A stretch of DNA of 64,000 bases. Origin: Channallabes apus (Eukaryota; Chordata; Actinopteri; Siluriformes; Clariidae). This document shows positions 32,967 through 43,146 of this stretch, in pieces. Both the position numbers and the translations under genes were made by a program. Below the pieces are notes generated by a model. The model was not told where the DNA came from, ran no database searches, and worked only from the letters and a program-made list of their open reading frames with translations. The stretch covers positions 54,352,452 to 54,416,451 of the forward strand of contig CM060108.1 of NCBI GenBank assembly GCA_030522415.1, in the 5' to 3' direction. Position 1 is the first letter of the stretch; every line of letters starts with the position of its first letter.

Positions 32967-34586
32967 CAGTGGTGTGAAAAACTATTTGCCCCCTTCCTGA
33001 TTTCTTATTCTTTTGCATGTTTGTCACACTTAAATGTTTCTGCTCATCAAAAACCGTTAACTATTAGTCAAAGATAACATAATTGAACACAAAATGCAGT
33101 TTTTAAATGAAGGTTTACGTTATTAAGCGAGAAAAAAAACTCCAAATCTACATGGCCCTGTGTGAAAAAGTGATTGCCCCCCTTGTTAAAAAATAACTTA
33201 ACTGTGGTTTATCACACCTGAGTTCAATTTCTGTAGTCACCCCCAGGCCTGATTACTGCCACACCTGTTTCAATCAAGAAATCACTTAAATAGGAGCTAC
33301 CTGACACAGAGAAGTAGACCAAAAGCACCTCAAAAGCTAGACATCATGCCAAGATCCAAAGAAATTCAGGAACAAATGAGAACAAAAGTAATTGAGATCT
33401 ATCAGTCTGGTAAAGGTTATAAAGCCATTTCTAAAGCTTTGGGACTCCAGCGAACCACAGTGAGAGCCATTATCCACAAATGGCAAAAACATGGAACAGT
33501 GGTGAACCTTCCCAGGAGTGGCCGGCCGACCAAAATTACCCCAAGAGTGCAGAGATGACTCATCCGAGAGGCCACAAAAGACCCCAGGACAACATCTAAA
33601 GAACTGCAGGCCTCACTTGCCTCAATTAAGGTCAGTGTTCACGACTCCACCATAAGAAAGAGACTGGGCAAAAATGGTCTGCATGGCAGATTTCCAAGGC
33701 GTAAACCACTTTTAAGCAAAAAGAACATTAAGGCTCATCTCAATTTTGCTAAAAAACATCTCAATGATTGCCAAGACTTTTGGGAAAATACCTTGTGGAC
33801 CGACGAGACAAAAGTTGAACTTTTTGGAAGGTGCGTGTCCCGTTACATCTGGCGTAAAAGTAACACAGCATTTCAGAAAAAGAACATCATACCAACAGTA
33901 ACATATGGTGGTGGTAGTGTGATGGTCTGGGGTTGTTTTGCTGCTTCAGGACCTGGAAGGCTTGCTGTGATAGATGGAACCATGAATTCTACTGTCTACC
34001 AAAAAATCCTGAAGGAGAATGTCCGGCCATCTGTTCGTCAACTCAAGCTGAAGCGATCTTGGGTGCTGCAGCAGGACAATGACCCAAAACACACCAGCAA
34101 ATCCACCTCTGAATGGCTGAAGATAAACAAAATGAAGACTTTGGAGTGGCCTAGTCAAAGTCCTGACCTGAATCCTATTGAGATGTTGTGGCATGACCTT
34201 AAAAAGGCGGTTCATGCTAGAAAACCCTCAAATAAAGCTGAATTACAACAATTCTGCAAAGATGAGTGGGCCAAAATTCCTCCAGAGCGCTGTAAAAGAC
34301 TCGTTGCAAGTTATCGCAAACACTTGATTGCAGTTATTGCTGCTAAGGGTGGCCCAACCAGTTATTAGGTTCAGGGGACAATTACTTTTTCACACAGGGC
34401 CATGTAGGTTTGGATTTTTTTTCTCCCTAAATAATAAAACCCCTCATTTAAAAACTGCATTTTGTGTTTACTTGTGTTATCTTTGACTAATAGTTAAATG
34501 TGTTTGATGAGCAGAAACATTTTGTGTGACAAACATGCAAAAGAATAAGAAATCAGGAGGGGGGCAAATAGTTTTTCACACCACTG
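32967..34586 (+). mobile_element. Tc1-like transposon inside Pao-B, TA target
   Basis: The TIRs are cagtggtgtgaaaaactatt (32967-32986) and its inverse ending ttcacaccactg (34586). They are bordered by TA at 32965-32966 and 34587-34588. Inner copies of tgtgaaaaag/ctttttcacac and tgcattttgtgt lie at both ends. At 1620 bp the size is normal. Removing it rejoins Pao-B IVPIKI to KSKKGDKIAEV. Confidence 0.93.
33346..34368 (+). pseudogene. Tc1 transposase, 340 codons, one nonsense codon
   Basis: The ATG at 33346 gives the normal 340-residue length. The N-terminal helix-turn-helix is QSGKGYKAISKALGLQRTT, followed by an AT-hook-like GRPTK. The DD34E residues are Asp in LWTDETK, the first Asp in QQDNDPKH, and Glu in SPDLNPIEM, 34 residues apart. 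The only break is TGA at 33556-33558 (codon 71). The element family differs from the copy at 14.2 kb. Its ends are well preserved, so it could still be moved by a transposase supplied in trans. Confidence 0.92.
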
Positions 34587-35128
34587 TAAAGTCCAAGAAA
34601 GGTGACAAAATCGCAGAAGTGTATGCATTTATAGACCAAGGCAGTTCCGCCACATTCTGTACAGAGTCATTAGCAAGGCGACTAAATGAACGAGGCAGAA
34701 GAGTTAAGATACGGCTGAGCACCATGAACTCCACAAAACTAATAGAAAGCTACATGCTCAGTGATTTGGAGATCAGTAGCCTGGAAGAAAACACTTTTAT
34801 TGAACTTCCCAACGTCTTTACACAAAAGAATATCCCAACTACAGTGGAAAACATTCCACAACAGCATGACATAGATAAGTGGCCATACCTTAGCGATGTA
34901 AAACTGCCCCAGATTAGCGCTGGAATCGAAATTCTCATAGGAAATAAAGAGTACGAACTCCTAGAACCACGGCGAGTAATCAATAGCAGGCATAGAGGGC
35001 CATACGCGGTGCAGAGCACGCTCGGATGGAGTGTGAACGGGCCTCTCCGAGAACCCGACAAACCAGTGACCGTTACAATTAACCGAACCTCCATTGAAAG
35101 TGTAGAACGAATGCTGATAGAGCAATAT
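34587..35128 (+). pseudogene. Pao-B protease region (peptidase A17-like)
   Basis: After the Tc1, Pao coding resumes with the aspartic protease motif AFIDQGSSATFC, where DQGS replaces the usual D-T/S-G. Then come typical A17/Pao blocks: IGNKEYELLEP, GPYAVQSTLGWSVNGPL. It ends at SVERMLIEQY, where the minus-strand L2-A is inserted (target duplication ATAT at 35125-35128 and 56588-56591). Confidence 0.85.
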
Positions 35129-35153
35129 TCAATTCAGTTCAGTTTTATTTGTA

Positions 35154-35356
35154 GCTCAGGGGTAGCTCAGTGGTTAAGGCATTGGACTACGGCATTGGAA
35201 TACGGTTCGGAAGATCCCAGGTTCAAACCCCACAACCACCAAGTTGCCACTGTTGGGCCCTTGAGCAAGGCCCTTAACCCTCAACTGCTCAGATGTGTAA
35301 TGAGATAAAATGTAAGTCGCTCTGGATAAGAGCGTCTGCCAAATGCCTAAATGTAA
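35154..35356 (+). repeat. tRNA-derived SINE in the L2-A 3' tail, 7-bp target duplication
   Basis: It is flanked by ATTTGTA at 35147-35153 and 35357-35363. A box region gtagctcagtggttaagg, B box ggttcaaacccc, body ccaagttgccactgttgggc, tail gtcgctctggataagagcg. The head has two small tandem duplications (gctcaggg-gtagctcag and ggcattggactac-ggcattggaatac). Confidence 0.92.
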
Positions 35357-35363
35357 ATTTGTA

Positions 35364-36843
35364 TAGCGCTTTTAACAATTGACATTGTCTCAAAACAGCT
35401 TTACACAATCGAATTATTTAAGTTTGTATGGAATGTGAATGTGTATGAATCAAAATGTTCAGATAGTCCCTGGTGAGCAAGCCAGAGGGCGACAGTGGCA
35501 AGGAAAAACTCCCTGAGATGGTAATAGGAAGAAACCTTGAGAGGAACCAGACTCAACAGGGAACCCATCCTCATCTGGGTGAAACAGATAGCAGGAAATG
35601 ATCTGCATTTATACAGTGTTAAGTGTTAGGTTCAGCTATAATAGTTGATGTTAATTGATGTTATAATAGTTGATGTAAAATGGAGTCCAGTAGTTATTGG
35701 AGACTCAGATAGACTTGTAGAAAGTTCCAGTCCTGAACTATCGAATTGTCAAGTCCTCAGAGAAACAGCTGACAACACCAGTCGAGGCCAGAACCATCTT
35801 CTAAGTAGATAGAGTCATCCCCAGACACCAGACACATCCCAAAGAGACACACGGGGCATCCATGCGACGAGACCTCCAACCAGAAACGGGGCACCAGGAT
35901 GGATCAGACAGGTCCGGATGGCAGAGGGAGTCTGGATCACTGGCAGCTCAGGAACGACATGTGTAGCTCGACAGAGAGAGAGAGAAAGAGTGAAAGGGGG
36001 AGACAGGGGGAGAGAGGAAAGAGAAAGAGGGGGAGGAAGAGAAGAGGAGGAGAGATTGCAATTAGGTATGGTCACAGTCACAATGTATAATGTGAATGTA
36101 TATTTACAGTAGAGTGCAATCAGGGACTCCGGCAGGACTAACTATGACAGCATAACTAAAAGGGAGAACCAGAAGGAAACACAAACATGAGGGTTCCCTG
36201 AGATGTAAAGCAAACAATCACCTCACCGTCAACAAACCTGAGTGATCAAATGAGACTGAGGAAGACAGCATCTAAACATACCAGTTCACCATAATACTCT
36301 ACGTCCATGAGTCCCCTAGATCTGCTCCTTTACCTTATGGCAAATCTATTTATAAAAATGCTTGGCTAAATAAATAAGTTTTGAGCCTAGACTTAAACAC
36401 TGAGACTGTGTCTGAGTCCCGAACACTATTTGGAAGACTATTCCATAATTTTGGGGCTTTGTAAGAAAAAGCTCTGCCCCCAGCTGTAGTTTTCATAATA
36501 TGCGGTACTGACAAGCAGCCTGCATCCTTTGACCGAAGTAGGCGTGGCGGATCGTAAGACACTAGCAGTTCGCTCAGATACTGCGGCGCGAGACCACTTA
36601 ATGCTTTATATGTCAAGAGTAGTATTTTAAAATCAATGCGAAATTTCACAGGGAGCCAATGTAGTGAAGATAGGATAGGGGTGATGTGCTCATATCTTCT
36701 GGTTCTAGTGAGGACTCTCGCTGCTGCATTCTCGACTAGCTGAAGCTTGTTTATACACCTAACTGAACAACCAGACAGTAAGGCATTACAATAGTCCAAC
36801 CTAGAAGTGATAAAAGCATGAACTAGTTTTTCTGCATCGTTTA
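35364..36843 (-). pseudogene. L2-A copy 3: C-terminal ORF2 and 3' UTR
   Basis: The minus-strand frame (36845-36350) begins [18 protein letters not shown] and includes [10 protein letters not shown] and the end [12 protein letters not shown] 3' UTR with a GA-rich tract (about 35965-36050) follows, with the gcgcttttaacaattgacat end block at 35368. The upstream continuation of this frame is at 53812-54979. Confidence 0.9.
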
Positions 36844-39800
36844 ACTGTGATCCAGCTGAGCGGCGCGCTAGGACGCAGCGGCCACACCGGGTCCAAACCA
36901 TGGTGCAATATTCGTGTTTAATTTATGTTTAATTTATGTTTGGATGGTTTGTTTAAGTTACAATGTCCATTGGAACAACGAACAAACATGTCTACAACCG
37001 TAAACAACTTTTGGAAATCGGAAAATGCTATTTTCATCCAGATGGCGACACACTGGAGACACTACGCTGTTACAGCATTCTGCGAGCTCCGGGAGGACGT
37101 AGCGCGACATCACCGAGACCCTGTGCCCGCCCGGAAGTTCATCGAAAGCGGTGTGCGAGGAGGCGGAAGCGCGGTAAGAGAGCCGGGATACATGCTAGGC
37201 TAAAAGCTAACTGTAGCCGACCCGCGCTTCCATCACTTCTCCTATCCAATGTGCGCTCTTTGGACAATAAACTGGACTGCTTAACACTGCTCCTGACTTC
37301 CCGAAAAGAGATAGAACACTGCTGTGTTCTTATTTTCACTGAAACATGGCTGCATGAAGGCATCGGCGACTCCGGAATCCAGCTAGACGGGCTAGCCAGC
37401 TACCGCGCCGACAGAGATACCACAGCTGCCGGTAAGACTCGGGGCGGGGGACTGTGTGTTTATATCAACAACAGCTGGTGTAGGAACGCAGCGATCGTCT
37501 CTGTGCACTGTTCAGAACTAGTGGAGGTTTTAGCAGTCAGATGCAGACCATTTTACATCCCGAGGGAGTTTACTGTGGTGATCATTGTGGCTGTTTACAT
37601 TCCACCTAGGGCTAAAGCTAACGGGGCACTCAGTGAACTCTACTCTATCATCAGCGACCTACAAACAGTCCACCCTGATGGCTTCTTTATCATCGCCGGG
37701 GATTTTAATAAAGCTTCACTCAAGTCAGTACTACCAAAATTTCATCAGAACATTGACTTTGCAACAAGAGGGGACAACATGTTAGACCTTGTTTATACAA
37801 ACATCCAGCATGCATACAAGCCTGCACCCCTCCCCCACCTTGGACAATCAGACCACATCTCCATACTTCTCACTCCAGCCTATAGACCAATAAACAAACA
37901 GTTCAGACCAGCCATGAAAGAGGTGAGAACGTGGCCACGGGGGGCCATGTCTGCCCTTCAGGACTGCTTTGATTGCACAGAATGGGACATGTTCAGAGAA
38001 GCAGCCACCTATGAACATTCAGTCGATCTGGAAGAGTACGCAGCCTCAGTGACTGGTTACATCAGCAAGTGCGTTGAGGATGTTACTGTCTCAAAGACTG
38101 TTGTCACCCGGGCAAACCATAAACCCTGGTTCTCTGCAAAGCTGCGCAGCCTGGTGAAAATCAGGGACAGAGCCTTCAAGTCCAAAGACAGGGAAGCTTA
38201 CATCGCAGCCAGAGCCAACCTGTCACGGGCCATCAAAGAGGCAAAGCGGGCGTATGCAGAGAAGATTAGCAACCACTTCTCAAGCTCAAGAGACACGCGG
38301 CGCATGTGGCAGGGCATCCAGACCATCACGGGCTACAAACCAACACAATTGGAATGTAGCAGTGATCCCTCCCTACCAGATGAGCTGAATAACTTTTTTG
38401 CACGATTTGAGGCAGAGAATGAGGCACCAGCGAGGAAGATGACCACCTTCCCCAACGACCAGGTACTACATCTATCCACAGCAGACGTCAGGTCGACTCT
38501 CCGCAGAGTGAACCCACGAAAAGCTGCAGGACCAGACAACATACCTGGCCGGGTGCTCCGGGAATGTGCTGATCAGCTTGCGGTCATCTTTGCAGACATC
38601 TTCAACTCATCACTGAGCTCTGCTGTTATACCTACATGCCTGAAGACCACCAAAATCGTCCCAGTGCCAAAAAAGTCAACTGTGTCTTGTCTTAATGACT
38701 ACCGCCCCATAGCACTCACATCTATCATCATGAAGTGCTTTGAGAGGCTGGTACTGAGTCACATGAAGTCTAAGCTCTCACATACTCTGGACCCGTTACA
38801 ATTCGCATATCGACCAAACCGCTCCACAGATGACGCCATCTCATCTGCTCTTCAACTTACCCTCTCCCATCTCGACAGAAAGGACACTTACGTCAGAATG
38901 CTGTTTATCGACTTCAGCTCAGCATTCAATACAATAATTCCCCAAAGGCTGGTAAGGAAGTTGGACTTTCTAGGTATAGACACTCCTCTTTGTAATTGGA
39001 TCCTGGACTTCCTCACTGACAGGCCGCAGACTGTCTTCATAGGCAACAACTCCTCCGGGGTCCTCAGACTGAGCACAGGCTCCCCACAGGGCTGTGTGCT
39101 TAGCCCACTGCTTTTCACTCTGCTAACGCACGACTGTGCTGCACAGCACAGTTCAAATCACATCATAAAGTTTGCAGACGATACAACAGTAGTGGGTCTC
39201 ATCACCAACGACGATGAGTCTGCGTACAGAGAGGAGGTAAAACATCTGGTGGACTGGTGTCAAAATAACAACCTGTCTCTTAATGTTCAGAAGACTAAAG
39301 AGATGGTTGTTAACTTCAGGAAGAGCCCGAAGGCCTACGCCCCACTGTACATAAACGGATCTGCTGTCGAGATTGTCAGCAGTGTGAAGTTTCTGGGGGT
39401 GCACATGGCAGATGATCTTTCCTGGAACCTGAACACCACCACCATCACCAAGAAAGCACAACAACGTCTTCACTTTCTTCGGAAACTGAAGAAGGCCAGT
39501 CTTCCACCTCCCATCCTCACCTCATTCTATCAAGGGACCATCGAGAGTGTTCTCTGCTGTTACATCACCGTCTGGTACGGAAACTGCACCACCGCTGAAA
39601 AGAAGTCCTTGCAGCGGATAGTGAAGACAGCAGAGAGAATCATCGGGGTCCCTCTCCCAGCCATCTCCCAACTCTACGACAAACACCTGATCCGCCGTGC
39701 GAGCAGCATAGTGAAAGACTCTTTTCACCCCTCACATGCACTGTTCTCCCTCCTCCCATCAGGCAGACGGTTCCGCAGCATCAGAACTGTGACTGCCAGA

Positions 39801-40405
39801 CACTGCAAGAGCTTCTTTCCACAAGCAGTAAGGGCTCTCAACTTACTGACAACATAGAACTGAACAAACATACGAAACACACACTCAACATAAACACATA
39901 ATGGACTCCTATATTTATAAACTCACCTAAACAACTAAACCCTCATACAATATGCTACATGTACACCAAAGACAAAAACACACAAATTGGACTGTGGTAC
40001 AACACACATATTGTACACCCTGTATTGCATACTGTATTTTTGTCCAAGAAATTTTCTACCTCATGCTGATTTGCACTAGTCGCAATTTGCACATGTCTTG
40101 TCTTGTCTCGTCCAATACTCCTACAATAACTTGAACCCGCACACTGTACTCTGAACCAATTGCACATGTTCACTTTGTATCATTGCACTGTATTGTCTTC
40201 CTGTCCTGTTAGTGTACAGATAGTTTATTTAAAAATAGTCACTTAGTTAGTTTAGCTTAGTTAGATATAATTTAGTTGTAATTTCTTGTTTTCTATTTCT
40301 TTCTTATTAAGGCATCACGGAGGGCCTGTGTGAAACGGCATTTCAATACAATGTATACTGTGTATATTGCTGTATTGACAATAAACCTCTCTTGAATCTT
40401 GAATC
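36844..40405 (+). mobile_element. Rex1-A: complete-looking Rex1/CR1-type LINE
   Basis: 3.56 kb, inserted in L2-A copy 3. A GC-rich start (gagcggcgcgctaggacgca) suggests a genuine 5' end. One long ORF and a 548-bp 3' UTR ending in gaatcttgaatc repeats follow. The flanks share only TTA (36841-36843; 40406-40408). The family name rests on RT motif style and tail repeat, and other CR1/Jockey-like names are possible. Confidence 0.85.
36963..39857 (+). CDS. Rex1-A endonuclease-reverse transcriptase, intact 964 residues
   Basis: The ATG at 36963 opens an uninterrupted frame. N-terminal about 80 residues are basic ([13 protein letters not shown]). The apurinic-type endonuclease follows: [12 protein letters not shown] near residue 91, FTETWLHEG near 126, [10 protein letters not shown] near 243, and GQSDHISIL near 295. 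The RT has [61 protein letters not shown] (about 705) and [10 protein letters not shown] (about 736). A C-terminal domain ends in [15 protein letters not shown]. All catalytic residues I can check are present, so the copy may be competent. The protein nicks target DNA and copies the LINE RNA into it. No ORF1 is seen. Confidence 0.92.
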   Translation: MSIGTTNKHVYNRKQLLEIGKCYFHPDGDTLETLRCYSILRAPGGRSATSPRPCARPEVHRKRCARRRKRGKRAGIHARLKANCSRPALPSLLLSNVRSLDNKLDCLTLLLTSRKEIEHCCVLIFTETWLHEGIGDSGIQLDGLASYRADRDTTAAGKTRGGGLCVYINNSWCRNAAIVSVHCSELVEVLAVRCRPFYIPREFTVVIIVAVYIPPRAKANGALSELYSIISDLQTVHPDGFFIIAGDFNKASLKSVLPKFHQNIDFATRGDNMLDLVYTNIQHAYKPAPLPHLGQSDHISILLTPAYRPINKQFRPAMKEVRTWPRGAMSALQDCFDCTEWDMFREAATYEHSVDLEEYAASVTGYISKCVEDVTVSKTVVTRANHKPWFSAKLRSLVKIRDRAFKSKDREAYIAARANLSRAIKEAKRAYAEKISNHFSSSRDTRRMWQGIQTITGYKPTQLECSSDPSLPDELNNFFARFEAENEAPARKMTTFPNDQVLHLSTADVRSTLRRVNPRKAAGPDNIPGRVLRECADQLAVIFADIFNSSLSSAVIPTCLKTTKIVPVPKKSTVSCLNDYRPIALTSIIMKCFERLVLSHMKSKLSHTLDPLQFAYRPNRSTDDAISSALQLTLSHLDRKDTYVRMLFIDFSSAFNTIIPQRLVRKLDFLGIDTPLCNWILDFLTDRPQTVFIGNNSSGVLRLSTGSPQGCVLSPLLFTLLTHDCAAQHSSNHIIKFADDTTVVGLITNDDESAYREEVKHLVDWCQNNNLSLNVQKTKEMVVNFRKSPKAYAPLYINGSAVEIVSSVKFLGVHMADDLSWNLNTTTITKKAQQRLHFLRKLKKASLPPPILTSFYQGTIESVLCCYITVWYGNCTTAEKKSLQRIVKTAERIIGVPLPAISQLYDKHLIRRASSIVKDSFHPSHALFSLLPSGRRFRSIRTVTARHCKSFFPQAVRALNLLTT

Positions 40406-40433
40406 TTAGCGACAATATATTTCTTATCTTGGC

Positions 40434-41021
40434 TGTTGTAAAGGAATTGTGGGTCAGTCCAGTAGGGGGCGCCAATGGACCTTTTTTAGGTGTTTTTCCT
40501 CACATTCTATCGTGTTCTAACACAGAAGTTGTTTGTTTGGTGTAGCGACGGGTAGAAGGAAACCAGCTCTTTAAATGTTTGTTCATGCAGTTAATCTTGT
40601 TTGGTGGATTTGTGCGTGCAAATATTGTGAGTAGTATTACATTTATTTCTACATATGTTGGGAGGATAGGACTTTACTTTGAATCTAATCACCTACTGTT
40701 TGTTGTTAGCAATGATGCATGATAGCTAATGCTAGAATTGGTGTTTTCATTATATCTGTTGTTCAGTATCTAGAAATTTATAGTTTGGTTTATGAAAGTA
40801 CTTAGTAACTATTTTCGTTCCTGTTACTGTTCAAGTGACTTATATGGTATCTTATTTTATTTCCTTATGTAGAACCACATATCTGTCCACCTGTTGATTA
40901 ACATGAGAAATGCTGGAATAAAGAGAGAGATTTAAGGAGAATCAAGACTTGTGCATTCTAACCGATGCCCCACAGTGATCATAACTATAAACCTAGCACG
41001 CAAACATAATACTTCAGTACA
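40434..41021 (+). repeat. BEL-A 5' LTR, 588 bp
   Basis: TG...CA ends. A consensus-like CTCF motif, CCAGTAGGGGGCGCC, lies at 40459-40473. An AATAAAG stretch near 40917 may be the polyadenylation signal. Confidence 0.93.
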
Positions 41022-41058
41022 AATTGGTCCTTCGAGCCGGATTAGGTGATTACTGTGG

Positions 41059-43146
41059 ATGAAGATGGCTCATGCCCCATTAGATGGAGATTTCAGACCA
41101 GACCATGTTCGTCCTCGCCGACAAAGGAACCCTCCGTTCTGGTTAAAGGAATATGAAGTTGATCTCCCACGTCCAGTAGCATTTGACGAGCCGAGACAGC
41201 ATGTTGTGGGAATTGGAGATAGCAGGAGACAGAGAGAGAAACTCGTCGAGATGACGCCTCTCCCCCTGCACTCCATCCCACACAACTGGAGCATAGAAGG
41301 CACAGAAGGAATGCCCTCTGCCACCGCTCCTGTTCCCCTTTATGAGAGCACACCAACATCATACCAGCCTACATCGCCTATGTTAGAAGTACTTCAACAG
41401 CTGCAGGAGGATAACCGGAGGCTACAGCATACTGTATTGGACATGCAACGGCAAATGGACAGGAATTATGCCTTCTTATCTCATCATCCTGTGCCATTAG
41501 CACCAAACTACTCTCCCATTGACCAAACGAAGCAGCTAACTGTAGCTGGTCCCCTGCCTCAGCCCGCTCATCGATTAGCCATTGCAGTAGAGGATGAAGA
41601 CTGGCCGCCACCCCCTCCACCTGTGACATCAGATGAAAGAGCAGGACAGCCCAATCCTGATCAGAGGATCATAGGTGTTTTAGAGGAGCTAAAGGAACGC
41701 ATCCTTAAACTAGAACTGAATCGGCCATCCTCCCCGTCTACGCCAGACTATCAACAGCAATATAGCAATTATCAACAGTCAGACTCTGGGTCTGAATTCG
41801 CTAATACTGCTGCACCTCCATTGCCACCTCCGAGGGACTATAGTCCCACTTGTGCACAACCGCATAGCCAGGAGAGATCATATAGGGGTCCCAAGCCGTC
41901 CATCCCAGACTTTACGTGTGACAACCCCAGAGAGTTTGCAAGATTACGAATATCCTTGGAAAATATTCTTCCCACGGATGCAACGGAGAGGTTCAAATAC
42001 CAAATCTTGCTGGATCACCTCAAATTTGAAGAAGCCCTCTTAATCGCTGACTCCTACAGTAACTCTCCATACCCCTACTCAGACACAATGCAATCCCTTA
42101 TTCAGCAGTATGGTCAACCTCACCAACTAGCTTTGCGGAGAATTGGAGAGTTGATGGACGGACCCCCTATCCGTCCAGGAGATTCCATGGGATTCCGGAA
42201 ATTCGCGCTGAGAGTCAGAGCTCTGGTGGGGATGCTAGAACAGCTGAAACAGGAGGGACTCATTGAACTTCAGTGCGGATCGCATGTGGCCAGATTAAGC
42301 AGTAAATTACCCCAGGATCTCAGAGCTAACTTTAGGCGGTATCTCCACCCACTAAAGAGAAGAGTGCCCTCGCTTTTGGACTTTGCAGAGTGGTTAGAAT
42401 ATGAGCTACAGATCCAGGAAGGGGGTGATGTGCTTGATCAGATAGAGACCCATAAAGATGTAGCTACAAGGCAACGTGATCGCAAAGGGGAGGGAAAAGG
42501 AAGAAACAGGCCAATGGCTGTGCTCATGGGCTCTACACAAACTACACCTGCGGCACCCTGTACTGTGGCGGCCCCTCCCCAGTCGTCTGAGAAGCCCAGA
42601 CTGTACTGCCCTTACTGCTGTAATAACTTGCACAATCTCAACGATTGCTCTAACTTCTCCCATCTCAATAAACTGCAACAGAAACAGTGGGTGATAAACA
42701 ATGGTCGCTGTTGGAGATGTGGCCGCACCCACCAAGCCGCACAATGTCGTATGAGAGAGGGCTGCAGTACATGTAAAGGCAAGCACCTGAATGCACTCCA
42801 TGATGTTAACACCTGGACAGAAGAGTCATCAAAGGGCAAGAAAGCCAGTTCAGGAACACTTTGTGGACTGGTGAATTCCTCTACTGACATCCTTTACCTG
42901 GACAGAAAGGCTGGATGCAGCCAAGTGCTCCTCAAGGTCAGTAAGGTTCTCCTGCGGAATGGCAATCATACCCTGGAAACTTATGCTATCCTCGATGATG
43001 GATCAGAGCGGACTATTCTCCTACAGGAGGCAGCACTGAGGTTAAATCTCCAGGGTCCCAAAGACACTGAGAACGGTGCGGCAAGACTTACGAGTGATAC
43101 AAGGTTCTTCTGTGTCCTTCACGATCTCACCAGCCAGCCACCCTGA
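41059..43146 (+). CDS. BEL-A gag-protease ORF, 695 residues
   Basis: The start ATG is 36 bases past the 5' LTR and near the primer-binding site. The N-terminal third is proline-rich with a coiled coil (VLQQLQEDNRRLQHTVLDM). The capsid part includes KPSIPDFTCDNPREFARL and LEYELQIQEGGDVLDQ. Three zinc knuckles follow from about residue 517: CPYCCNNLHNLNDC, CWRCGRTHQAAQC, CSTCKGKHLNALH. The protease active site AILDDGSERTI is near residue 645. After LQGP the frame runs out of homology, and the remaining protease/A17 sequence is in the +1 frame. The protein forms the particle core. Confidence 0.9.
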   Translation: MKMAHAPLDGDFRPDHVRPRRQRNPPFWLKEYEVDLPRPVAFDEPRQHVVGIGDSRRQREKLVEMTPLPLHSIPHNWSIEGTEGMPSATAPVPLYESTPTSYQPTSPMLEVLQQLQEDNRRLQHTVLDMQRQMDRNYAFLSHHPVPLAPNYSPIDQTKQLTVAGPLPQPAHRLAIAVEDEDWPPPPPPVTSDERAGQPNPDQRIIGVLEELKERILKLELNRPSSPSTPDYQQQYSNYQQSDSGSEFANTAAPPLPPPRDYSPTCAQPHSQERSYRGPKPSIPDFTCDNPREFARLRISLENILPTDATERFKYQILLDHLKFEEALLIADSYSNSPYPYSDTMQSLIQQYGQPHQLALRRIGELMDGPPIRPGDSMGFRKFALRVRALVGMLEQLKQEGLIELQCGSHVARLSSKLPQDLRANFRRYLHPLKRRVPSLLDFAEWLEYELQIQEGGDVLDQIETHKDVATRQRDRKGEGKGRNRPMAVLMGSTQTTPAAPCTVAAPPQSSEKPRLYCPYCCNNLHNLNDCSNFSHLNKLQQKQWVINNGRCWRCGRTHQAAQCRMREGCSTCKGKHLNALHDVNTWTEESSKGKKASSGTLCGLVNSSTDILYLDRKAGCSQVLLKVSKVLLRNGNHTLETYAILDDGSERTILLQEAALRLNLQGPKDTENGAARLTSDTRFFCVLHDLTSQPP

